From an uncultured Collinsella sp. (GTDB lineage Bacteria > Actinomycetota > Coriobacteriia > Coriobacteriales > Coriobacteriaceae), in contig URWW01000043.1 in assembly GCA_900551665.1 (NCBI GenBank), forward strand, positions 1 to 12,681: a DNA stretch of 12,681 nucleotides, read 5' to 3'. The translations under genes were made by a program, and so were the position numbers. The notes under the pieces are model-generated. The model was not told the DNA's origin. It saw only the letters and a list, made by a program, of their open reading frames with translations, and did not search any database. Positions 1 to 6,724 of the stretch are shown here, piece by piece. The stretch's first letter is position 1; each line of letters opens with the position of its first letter.

Positions 1-1
1 T

Positions 2-73
2 GGGACCTCCATCGGAGACTCCCCCGCCGATGCCGTTTCGCCTTCAACCACGACCGAGGGAGGTGCCGCGTAA
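2..73 (+). CDS. C-terminal tail of an upstream gene (partial, cut by window edge)
   Basis: An open frame enters from the left edge and ends with TAA at 71-73, directly against the ATG at 74. The visible 23 residues are rich in Ser, Thr, Pro, Gly and Ala, typical of a disordered tail, and carry no diagnostic motif. In actinobacterial cell-wall clusters the gene before the SEDS gene is commonly a PP2C-type phosphatase (PstP), so that identity is a reasonable guess from context only. The zero-base junction suggests translational coupling with the next gene. Confidence 0.5.
   Translation, partial: GTSIGDSPADAVSPSTTTEGGAA
59..64 (+). promoter_or_regulatory. Ribosome binding site of the SEDS-PBP fusion gene
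   Basis: GGAGGT lies nine bases before the ATG at 74, inside the last codons of the upstream gene. It supports that ATG as the start. Confidence 0.7.
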
Positions 74-2890
74 ATGAGTCGCCGCACGACCGAACTGCTC
101 CTGCTCATAGCCGCCGCGTTCCCCGTCACGCTGCTCTACGCCATGTACGTGGTCACCACTGGCGCCGCGCTCTCGTTCCAGACGCTCGCCGTCCCGCTCG
201 GCCTCTTCGCCGCATTCGCCGCGGCGCACATCGGCGTCCGCATCTTCGCGCCGGGAGCCGATCCGGCGATCCTGCCCATCGTTTTCACGCTTTCGGGCAT
301 CGGCATCACGTTCGTCACGCGCCTGCAGCCCGACGCGGCGCTCGGCCAGATCATCTACCTGTTCCTGGGCGTCGGCCTCATGGTCGGCACCCTCGCCGTG
401 GTCAAGAACCTCGAGGTCGTCAAGCGCTATAAGTACGTCCTCGGCATCGCGGGCATCATCCTGCTCGTCCTGCCGATGCTCATAGGCACCGAGATCTACG
501 GCTCCAAGCTGTGGATCAAGATCGGCGGCTTCCAATTCCAGCCCGGCGAGTTCGCCAAGGTGTTCATCGTCCTGTTCCTCGCCGGATACCTGGCCGAGAA
601 CCGTGAATTGCTCTCCATCTCCAACCGCACCGTCTTGGGAATCAAGTTCCCGCGCCTGCGCCTGCTCTACCCCCTGTTCATCGTGTGGGGCGTCTGCCTG
701 CTCGTGGTCGCGTTCGAACGCGACCTCGGAAGCGCGCTGCTGTTCTACACCATCTTCCTGATCATGCTCTACGTGGCGACCGGCCGCGTCTCCTATGTGC
801 TCATCGGCCTCGCGCTGCTCGCCGTGGGCGCGTTCGGCATGTACCAGATCATGAGCCACGTGCAGGTCCGTGTGGCCATCTGGCTCGATCCGTTCTCCGA
901 CGCACAGAACCTCGGCTACCAGATCGTGCAATCGCTCTTCTCGTTGGCGGACGGCGGGCTCACGGGCGTCGGCATCGGCAAGGGCATGGCCGACATCATC
1001 CCCGTCGTCGCCTCCGACATGATCTTCGCCGCGATCGGCGAGGAGATGGGCCTGCTCGGCGGCTCCGCCGTGCTGCTGTTGTTCATGCTGTTCGCGGTCC
1101 GCGGCCTCACCACCGCCGCACGCGCCAAGTCCGACCTGGCGGCCTTCTCCGCCGCCGGCCTCACCGCGGCCATCTCCTTCCAGGCCTTCACCATCGTGGG
1201 CGGCGTGACCAAGCTCATCCCGCTCACCGGCGTGACCCTGCCCTTCATGAGTCAGGGCGGCTCCTCCCTGCTCGCGAGCTTTGTGATCGTGGGCCTGCTG
1301 CTGCGCGCCGGCGACGAGGCGACCGGCCGCTCGACCGAGATCGCCAACACGAGCACCGACCTCTCCACCGCCGGCTACCGCACCACCGCGCGCGGCTCCC
1401 ACATGCGCCGTCCCGCCCTCGACACGCCCGAGAGCGGCCTACTCGGCCGCGTGGCGCTCGCCAACCGCCTGACCCGCACCGTGTTCCTGTTCACCGCGCT
1501 GTTCGCCGTGCTCATCGGCAACATCACCTATATCCAGGTGATCAAGGCGTCCGAGTATCAGGACATGCCGAGCAACAACCACACCATCAACAAGGCGCGC
1601 TACATCAAGCGCGGCTCGATCATCACCTCGGATGGCCTGACGCTCGCCGAGTCCATCCAGCAGGCCGACGGTACGTACGCCCGCTCCTACCCCAACGGCA
1701 ACCTCGCCGCACACGTGGTGGGCTACTACTCCCAGCAATACGGCACCATGGGCATCGAGAACACGCAAAACGACACGCTCACCGGTTCCAAGGACTATTC
1801 GAGCTGGCAGAACGCGCTGAATTCTCTCGCCGGCATCAGCGAACCCGGCAACTCGGTGCAGCTCACCATCGACTCGCGCATCCAGCGTGCAGCCGAACAG
1901 GCGCTCTCCGGCCGCGTCGGTGCCATCGTCGCCCTCGACCCGCGAACCGGGGCCGTGCTCGCATGGGCGAGCGCTCCCACGTTCGACAACACGAACATCC
2001 AGGCGGCCATCGAGGCGGCCAATGCCAGCGGCGGCACCGACACGTCGATGTACGACCGCGCCACGCTCGCGCTCTACACCCCCGGCTCGACCTTCAAGGT
2101 CATCACGCTCGCGTCCGCCCTTGGCAACGGCATGGCGACGCTCGACTCCACCTACGACAGCCCCGGTCGCATGGAAATCGGCGGGGCGGACGTGGTGAGC
2201 GTCAACGAGCGCGGCCATGGCACCATCTCGCTCGCCAGGGCGTTCGCCGTGTCCTCCAACACCGTCTTCGGACAGGTCGCCACCGGCCTGGGGGCCGACA
2301 AGCTCGTCTCCACGGCCCGCGCCTTCGGCTATGGCCAGAAGCTCGGACTCGACTTCACTTCCGCGGCGTCCATCATGCCCGATCCCGCGGAGATGACCGA
2401 ATGGGAGCTCGCTTGGGCGGGTGCCGGTCAGCCCGTCGGCCAGGGGCATACGCCCGGCCCGCAGACGACCGTGATGCAAAACGCCGTCATGGCAGCCACG
2501 ATCGCCAATGGCGGCGTCGCCATGAATCCCTATGTGGTCTCCCAGGTTCTCGCGCCGGACGGAACGGCCCTCAAGACCACGCGCGGGCGCTCCCTCGGCC
2601 AGGCCGTGGGCAGCGGGACCGCCGATCAGGTCAAGCAGGCCATGCTCGACGTCGTTCAAAGCGGAACCGGATCGGCCGCGCGCATCCCGGGCGTAAAGGT
2701 CGCCGGCAAGACGGGAACCGCCGAGACCAACAACGCAACCGCCAACTCGACGTTCGTCGGATTCGCCCCCTACGACACGCCCACCGTCGCAATCTCCGTC
2801 GTGATCGAGCAGAACGCGAAGGGCGAGGAGAGCGCGGCGGGCGTCGCCGGACAGGTCCTTCGGGCGGCCCTGGCGGCTCAAGGGCTGTAG
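74..2890 (+). CDS. SEDS (FtsW/RodA) glycosyltransferase fused to a PbpA-type class B penicillin-binding protein
   Basis: This 938-residue membrane protein should both polymerise lipid II into glycan strands and crosslink them. Residues 1 to about 415 form the SEDS domain, with roughly ten to twelve membrane spans, the FQPGEF motif (156-160), an ERDLGSA segment around D217, and D315 in the ASDMIF...GEE segment matching the catalytic aspartate of SEDS proteins. A hydrophilic Ser/Thr- and Arg-rich linker (about 416-465) leads to a single membrane anchor (about 467-490). The transpeptidase domain follows, with S672-T-F-K675, S727-S-N729 and K879-T-G881, the complete active-site set. The segment GYYSQQYGTMGIE before it resembles actinobacterial PbpA. 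SEDS and class B PBP are normally two proteins; here they share one uninterrupted frame. An internal ATG at 1403 (M444) has no good Shine-Dalgarno, so a separate PBP start is unlikely. Whether it serves elongation or division cannot be settled from sequence. Confidence 0.93.
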   Translation: MSRRTTELLLLIAAAFPVTLLYAMYVVTTGAALSFQTLAVPLGLFAAFAAAHIGVRIFAPGADPAILPIVFTLSGIGITFVTRLQPDAALGQIIYLFLGVGLMVGTLAVVKNLEVVKRYKYVLGIAGIILLVLPMLIGTEIYGSKLWIKIGGFQFQPGEFAKVFIVLFLAGYLAENRELLSISNRTVLGIKFPRLRLLYPLFIVWGVCLLVVAFERDLGSALLFYTIFLIMLYVATGRVSYVLIGLALLAVGAFGMYQIMSHVQVRVAIWLDPFSDAQNLGYQIVQSLFSLADGGLTGVGIGKGMADIIPVVASDMIFAAIGEEMGLLGGSAVLLLFMLFAVRGLTTAARAKSDLAAFSAAGLTAAISFQAFTIVGGVTKLIPLTGVTLPFMSQGGSSLLASFVIVGLLLRAGDEATGRSTEIANTSTDLSTAGYRTTARGSHMRRPALDTPESGLLGRVALANRLTRTVFLFTALFAVLIGNITYIQVIKASEYQDMPSNNHTINKARYIKRGSIITSDGLTLAESIQQADGTYARSYPNGNLAAHVVGYYSQQYGTMGIENTQNDTLTGSKDYSSWQNALNSLAGISEPGNSVQLTIDSRIQRAAEQALSGRVGAIVALDPRTGAVLAWASAPTFDNTNIQAAIEAANASGGTDTSMYDRATLALYTPGSTFKVITLASALGNGMATLDSTYDSPGRMEIGGADVVSVNERGHGTISLARAFAVSSNTVFGQVATGLGADKLVSTARAFGYGQKLGLDFTSAASIMPDPAEMTEWELAWAGAGQPVGQGHTPGPQTTVMQNAVMAATIANGGVAMNPYVVSQVLAPDGTALKTTRGRSLGQAVGSGTADQVKQAMLDVVQSGTGSAARIPGVKVAGKTGTAETNNATANSTFVGFAPYDTPTVAISVVIEQNAKGEESAAGVAGQVLRAALAAQGL

Positions 2891-2947
2891 CCGTTCAACT
2901 AAGTAACACTTCCGCTCAACGCGGATGGATGATGAGGAGTTAAAGAC

Positions 2948-4888
2948 ATGCCAGACGGACAGCGAGTACTCGGAGGAAGGTACCTGCTCAAGGACAAGGT
3001 CGGGAACGGCGGAATGGCCAGCGTGTACCGCGCGCAGGACCAGGTCCTCGACCGTACCGTGGCCGTGAAGATCATGCTGCCCCAGTACGCCGGGGACGCC
3101 ACCTTCGCAGCCCGATTCAAGCAGGAGGCCCAGGCCGCGGCGGGCCTTCAGAGCCCCTATATCGTTGGGGTGTACGACTGGGGCAAGGACGGTGACACGT
3201 ACTACATCGTCATGGAGTACCTGCGCGGCACCGACCTCAAGAGCGGGGTCCGCAGCCACGGCGCCCTCGATCCCAAGAAGGTCGCCCAGATCGGTTCCCA
3301 GATCTGCGGGGCTCTCTCCGTCGCCCATAAGCACGAGATCATCCACCGCGACATCAAGCCCCAGAACATCATGGTGCTGCCCGACGGCAACATCAAGGTG
3401 ATGGACTTCGGCATCGCACGCGCCAAGAACAGCCATCTCACGCAGGACAACAACGTGCTGGGCACCGCCCACTACGTCTCCCCCGAGCAGACCCGCGGTC
3501 AGGAGCTCGGCGCCACGAGCGACATCTACTCCCTCGGCGTGGTCATGTACGAATGCGCTACCGGTCGCGTGCCCTTCGACGGCGACGACGCGATTTCCGT
3601 CGCCCTCAAGCAGGTCAACGAGCTGCCCGTGCCCCCGAGTCAGGTCAACCCCGGCGTCGACCCCGCACTCGAGCGCATCATCCTCAAGTGCATGGAAAAA
3701 GATCCCGCGAACCGCTTCCAGACCGCAGATGAACTGCGCCAGGTGCTCAACGCCTATGCCGCCGGCCGTGCCGTCGACGTCGCCGAGCCCACGCGCGTGA
3801 TCGCCGGCGCCGCCATGGGCGGCATGGGCGCGACCGAGACCCGCGTGATGAGCGACGCCACCCAGGCGATGGTGCGCCCCGCGGGATCCGCGAACCCCGG
3901 CTCCACCGCCGCCGGGCCCCGCGTGGCGGCGGCTTCCCAGCGTTCCCAGAACGGCTACGAGGAGCCCAAGAAGAACAACGGCGCCAAAATCGCCGCGATC
4001 GTGATCGGGGCGATCGCCGTCATCGCGCTCGCCGTGTTCGCCGCCACCAACCTCTTCGGCGGATCGGGCGAAATGGTCATCGTTCCCAACGTGATCAACT
4101 ACACGCAAGACGAGGCTGAGGACGCGCTTGAGAACGCCGGCTTCAAGGTCGAGTACGGCAAGGCCGTCAACGACAACGAGGTCGAGGAGGGCCGCGTCGT
4201 CGACCAGACACCCGACGGCAACAAGGAGGCCGCCGAGGGGTCGACGGTCACGCTGACGCTCTCCAAGGGCCCCGTCCCCATCAAGGAGACCGAGGTCCCC
4301 AACATCACCGGCAAGACCAAGGAGGAGGCCGAGGCGCTGCTCGCCGAGGCCAACCTGAAGGGCCAGGCGCATGAGGAGGCCGACGAGGCCGAGGCAGGCA
4401 CCGTCTTCAAGCAGGGCAAGAACACCGGCGAAGTCGTCGAAGAGGGCACCGTCATCGAGTACTGGGTCTCCACCGGCCCCGATACCATCGAGGTCCCCAA
4501 CCTCAACGGCAAGACCAAGGAACAAGCCATCGCCGCACTCGGCGACAAACTCAGCTACACCTTCAGCTCCGACTATAGCTCCAGCGTGCCCGCGGGCTCC
4601 GTCATCAGCTATGAGCCCGGCGGCAGCGTCAAGCCCGGCACCACGATCAAAATCGTCCTCTCGCAGGGCCCCGAGCCGGTCGCCAAGGTCAACGCGCCGA
4701 ACTTCGTGAACGACTCCGCCTCCCACGCCAAGCCGCAGCTCGAGTCCCTCGGGTTCAAGGTCGTGGTGAACGGTCCGGCAGACGGCATCATCGTAAGTCA
4801 GTCCGCCTCCGGATCGCTGGACAAGGGCTCCACGATCACCCTCACCACGCAGGCGCGCACCGACACCGGTGACGGCGAGGACTCCTAA
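2948..4888 (+). CDS. pknB: Stk1/PknB-type Ser/Thr protein kinase with four PASTA domains
   Basis: A transmembrane Hanks-type kinase of 646 residues that phosphorylates cell-wall and division proteins in response to peptidoglycan fragments or lipid II. The cytoplasmic kinase domain (about 10-272) has a glycine-rich loop, VAVK with K41, the catalytic loop HRDIKPQN with D135, D153-F-G155, and the SPEQ segment at 178-181. A juxtamembrane stretch (about 275-345) contains two similar TRV(I/M) motifs at T282 and T298. One membrane span covers about 346-368. Four PASTA repeats follow outside the cell (about 376-441, 446-511, 513-577 and 581-641). The start ATG has GAGGAG at 2934-2939, eight bases upstream. 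The 57-bp gap from the preceding gene holds only a 5-bp hairpin (2911-2925) without a T run, so the two genes are probably co-transcribed. An intrinsic terminator follows at 4926. Confidence 0.96.
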   Translation: MPDGQRVLGGRYLLKDKVGNGGMASVYRAQDQVLDRTVAVKIMLPQYAGDATFAARFKQEAQAAAGLQSPYIVGVYDWGKDGDTYYIVMEYLRGTDLKSGVRSHGALDPKKVAQIGSQICGALSVAHKHEIIHRDIKPQNIMVLPDGNIKVMDFGIARAKNSHLTQDNNVLGTAHYVSPEQTRGQELGATSDIYSLGVVMYECATGRVPFDGDDAISVALKQVNELPVPPSQVNPGVDPALERIILKCMEKDPANRFQTADELRQVLNAYAAGRAVDVAEPTRVIAGAAMGGMGATETRVMSDATQAMVRPAGSANPGSTAAGPRVAAASQRSQNGYEEPKKNNGAKIAAIVIGAIAVIALAVFAATNLFGGSGEMVIVPNVINYTQDEAEDALENAGFKVEYGKAVNDNEVEEGRVVDQTPDGNKEAAEGSTVTLTLSKGPVPIKETEVPNITGKTKEEAEALLAEANLKGQAHEEADEAEAGTVFKQGKNTGEVVEEGTVIEYWVSTGPDTIEVPNLNGKTKEQAIAALGDKLSYTFSSDYSSSVPAGSVISYEPGGSVKPGTTIKIVLSQGPEPVAKVNAPNFVNDSASHAKPQLESLGFKVVVNGPADGIIVSQSASGSLDKGSTITLTTQARTDTGDGEDS

Positions 4889-4925
4889 GACGACCGCCGT
4901 TCGGCCGCCGGCATAAGAACCGCAG

Positions 4926-4957
4926 TGCCCCGGGGCTTTCGCCTCGGGGCATTTTTA
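4926..4957 (+). terminator. Intrinsic terminator after pknB
   Basis: The arms TGCCCCGGGG (4926-4935) and CCTCGGGGCA (4942-4951) form a 10-bp stem with one G-U pair and a 6-base loop, followed by TTTTT. It lies 37 bases after the pknB stop and closes the left operon. Confidence 0.9.
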
Positions 4958-5031
4958 TCTCAGATGTCTACAGAGCACGGAAATTCGAGCGGGATTGACC
5001 GGACCCATGTCCCATCGCGAGTCGGCCGCGC

Positions 5032-5068
5032 AAAAAAACAGGCTGGGAATCGAAAATCCCAGCCTGTT
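5032..5068 (-). terminator. Intrinsic terminator of the tRNA-Arg (and manO) transcript
   Basis: AACAGGCTGGGA (5037-5048) and TCCCAGCCTGTT (5057-5068) make a perfect 12-bp stem with an 8-base loop. On the - strand the hairpin runs into seven T (the A run at 5032-5038, partly in the stem). It starts eight bases after the tRNA CCA end and faces the pknB terminator, so the two operons are insulated where they converge. Confidence 0.9.
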
Positions 5069-5075
5069 GAAATTC

Positions 5076-5151
5076 TGGTGCCCCCGATACGATTCGAACG
5101 TACGACACCCGCTTTAGGAGAGCGGTGCTCTATCCCCTGAGCTACGGAGGC
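5076..5151 (-). tRNA. tRNA-Arg (anticodon CCT), CCA encoded
   Basis: The - strand folds as a complete cloverleaf. The acceptor stem pairs GCCTCCG (5151-5145) with CGGGGGC (5086-5080), with one G-U pair. The D stem is GCTC/GAGC, the anticodon stem CCGCT/AGCGG, and the anticodon loop CTCCTAA gives CCT, which reads AGG. The T arm has loop TTCGAAT. The discriminator is A (5079) and CCA is encoded (5078-5076). AGG is a rare codon in GC-rich genomes, so this is probably a minor isoacceptor. Confidence 0.96.
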
Positions 5152-5196
5152 ATTGCCATGGTCGCGCTCCCGTGCATTGGAAAGCGCGCATGGAAT

Positions 5197-5226
5197 ATTC
5201 TAGCGGTTTTTGCGGAACAGTGACAG
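5197..5226 (-). promoter_or_regulatory. Possible tRNA-Arg promoter overlapping the end of manO
   Basis: On the - strand CTGTCA (5226-5221) and TAGAAT (5202-5197) are separated by 18 bases and match 4/6 and 5/6 of the sigma-70 consensus. The TAG of the -10 box is also the manO stop codon. Transcription would begin around 5190, about 40 bases before the tRNA. Read-through from the PTS operon is the alternative. Confidence 0.35.
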
Positions 5227-5580
5227 CACGCCGCGTTTGATCACGTCAAAGAAGCTCAGAGAGCGCAAAAGCTTGTCTTCGGGCACATGCTCGCGCATAG
5301 CACGCAACGTGGCCTTATTGTCCCTCGTGGAGAACGAGAACCCGCTTTCACTCCCCTTCACGAAGATCGCAAAGCGCGAGATCTTCTTGCCGCCGAACAG
5401 CACCGACGCCGCCACGTGATCGACCTCGGACCAGGGAATCTGAATGAAGTCCTCGGGGTTTTTCTCGTTATAGAACTCGAAGGCCTTGTTGCCGAGCATC
5501 ACCGAACCGTAGGTCGACATTCCGTGAAACGACGTGGCCTTCTCTGTGTAGTAGACCGAGCTGTTCTGCGATTGCGCCAT
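5200..5580 (-). CDS. manO: ManO-like DUF956 protein, mannose-PTS associated
   Basis: A 126-residue soluble protein resembling the DUF956 family, whose members sit as the last gene of mannose-type PTS operons (manLMNO in Lactobacillales). No catalytic motif is visible. The family has been proposed to modulate expression or activity of the transporter, but the mechanism is not established. The protein has an alternating beta-rich pattern, with IPWSEVDHV near the middle and a basic C-terminal tail ending FRKNR. The start ATG is well supported by GAGGAGG (5595-5589) eight bases upstream. It is separated from manZ by about 204 bp containing two hairpins, unlike the tight spacing of manX, manY and manZ, so its expression is probably lower or partly independent. 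The family call rests on recalled similarity and on position. Confidence 0.85.
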   Translation of the reverse strand: MAQSQNSSVYYTEKATSFHGMSTYGSVMLGNKAFEFYNEKNPEDFIQIPWSEVDHVAASVLFGGKKISRFAIFVKGSESGFSFSTRDNKATLRAMREHVPEDKLLRSLSFFDVIKRGVLSLFRKNR

Positions 5581-5701
5581 CCCTGCATCCTCCTCAAGCG
5601 TTCCCCTGCATGTTCAGCCGGAAACGTGCGTGTGTCGAAATCCCGCCAGGCGGTCTTGAAGAAATATACGACCGCGGCCAGAGCGCCCGCAAGTACGGAA
5701 A

Positions 5702-5744
5702 AGCCGCGCCGCTGCGAATGGCGGACCATGGCAGCGGCGCGGCT
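5702..5744 (-). terminator. GC-rich hairpin between manZ and manO, terminator or attenuator
   Basis: AGCCGCGCCGCTGC (5702-5715) and GCAGCGGCGCGGCT (5731-5744) form a perfect 14-bp stem. The 15-base loop can pair further as ATGG/CCAT. On the - strand the stem is followed by TTTT. This is a credible intrinsic terminator, probably partial because manO lies downstream. Confidence 0.7.
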
Positions 5745-5750
5745 CGAGGC

Positions 5751-5772
5751 TCAAGCGCCTGAGCGCGCTTGA
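5751..5772 (-). repeat. Short hairpin just after the manZ stop
   Basis: TCAAGCGC (5751-5758) and GCGCTTGA (5765-5772) form a perfect 8-bp stem with a 6-base loop, 12 bases beyond the manZ stop and 6 bases before the larger hairpin. There is no T run, so it may protect the 3' end of manXYZ mRNA or fold with the neighbouring stem. Confidence 0.6.
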
Positions 5773-5784
5773 TACCGAAGCGTC

Positions 5785-6705
5785 TTACATGATGCCGAGC
5801 AGGCGGGCAACGATACCCACGGCGAACAGGGCGATGATGATGACGATCGGGGAAACCTTCTTCTTGAGCAGCTGGCAGCACAGGAGCGTGAGGCCCACGG
5901 CGGCAAGGCCGGGGATCAGCTGGTCGAGATTGGCCTGGAGCGTGGTCACCTTAGCGACCTCGAGGCCGGTGGGACCGAGCGCCGCGAACTGGCTCAGGGC
6001 TTGATGGATGCCCTCAGCGCCCGCGGGCAGGCTCGCCCAATCGATGTAGGCGCCGGGGGACTGCTGAACCGTGGAGACGACCGGGGTGAAGGAAATGCTC
6101 ACCCAACGCTGCACGAGCGCGCCGATGATGAACATGCCCAGGATGGAGGCACCCTCGGTGATCTTGCCCATAAGACCGCCGGAGAGATCCTTGGTGATGG
6201 AGGTACCCACCTTGTAGCCGAACTCCTGGGTGTACCAGAGGAACGCGATGCGGATGATGTTCCACGCGAAGAAGAACAGCAGCGGGCCCATGATGGAGCC
6301 GCCGAGGGCCAGGGAAGCGCCGAGCGCGCCGAGGATCGGGCGAAGGGTGAACCAGAAGACGGGGTCGCCGACACCGGCCAGCGGGCCCATCATACCGACC
6401 TTCACACCCTGGATCGCAGCGTCCTCGACCTGAGCGCCGTTGGCGCGGTCCTCCTCAAGAGCGAGGGTGACGCCGATGACGGGAGCGGACACGTACGGAT
6501 GCGTGTTGTAGAACTCCATGTGACGCTTGAGCGCCGCAATCTGGTCCTCCTTGTTGGAGTAGAGCTTCTTGATCGCGGGGATCATCGAGAAGCACCAGCC
6601 GCCGTTCTGCATGCGCTCGTAGTTCCACGAGCCCTGCAGGAACTGATGACGCATGCACACCGACATGCGGTCGGACTTGGAAAGCTGAACCTTGTTCTCT
6701 GCCAT
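5785..6705 (-). CDS. manZ: PTS mannose-family EIID membrane subunit
   Basis: A 306-residue subunit that, with EIIC, forms the membrane channel of a mannose-type phosphotransferase and imports hexoses such as mannose, glucose or glucosamine while they are phosphorylated by EIIB. Family hallmarks are QGSWNYERMQ (24-33), HPYVSAPVIGVTLALEE (69-85) and the conserved GMMGPLAGVGDPVFW stretch (104-118). The C-terminus has hydrophobic spans (about 266-279 and 286-304). Residues 205-265 form a soluble-looking extension before the final spans, similar to the extended region of Lactobacillales glucose/mannose EIID proteins. The length is normal for the family. GGAGG (6719-6715) sits nine bases before the ATG. 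The gene begins 19 bases after manY. The exact substrate cannot be read from the sequence. Confidence 0.95.
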   Translation of the reverse strand: MAENKVQLSKSDRMSVCMRHQFLQGSWNYERMQNGGWCFSMIPAIKKLYSNKEDQIAALKRHMEFYNTHPYVSAPVIGVTLALEEDRANGAQVEDAAIQGVKVGMMGPLAGVGDPVFWFTLRPILGALGASLALGGSIMGPLLFFFAWNIIRIAFLWYTQEFGYKVGTSITKDLSGGLMGKITEGASILGMFIIGALVQRWVSISFTPVVSTVQQSPGAYIDWASLPAGAEGIHQALSQFAALGPTGLEVAKVTTLQANLDQLIPGLAAVGLTLLCCQLLKKKVSPIVIIIALFAVGIVARLLGIM

Positions 6706-6724
6706 GATGTACGTCCTCCCTTCC

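Noticed and set aside
2911..2925. Small hairpin (TCCGC/GCGGA) between the fusion gene and pknB as a terminator
   Set aside because: Only 5 bp and no following T run; more likely incidental in a co-transcribed pair.
685..2943. Long + strand frame overlapping the fusion gene
   Set aside because: The product is Arg/His/Pro-rich with no recognisable motif and lies in an alternate frame of a well-supported gene.
1439..4726. Very long open frame (1095 codons) on the - strand opposite the fusion gene and pknB
   Set aside because: Its translation is low-complexity (Gly, Asp, Leu, His, Arg rich) with no domain. It is a by-product of GC-rich third positions in the real + strand genes, which have clear motifs.
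4925..5140. Open frame of 71 codons across the terminators and the tRNA
   Set aside because: Its C-terminal part is a translation of the antisense strand of the tRNA, a common annotation artefact.
5158..5184. Inverted repeat CGCGCT/AGCGCG upstream of the tRNA as a manO terminator
   Set aside because: Short stem, long loop and no T tract on the - strand.
5499..5729. Short - strand frame of 76 codons with one hydrophobic stretch, between manZ and manO
   Set aside because: It looks like a single-span small protein, but the ATG sits in the loop of the 14-bp hairpin, has no Shine-Dalgarno, and the frame runs 80 bases into manO.
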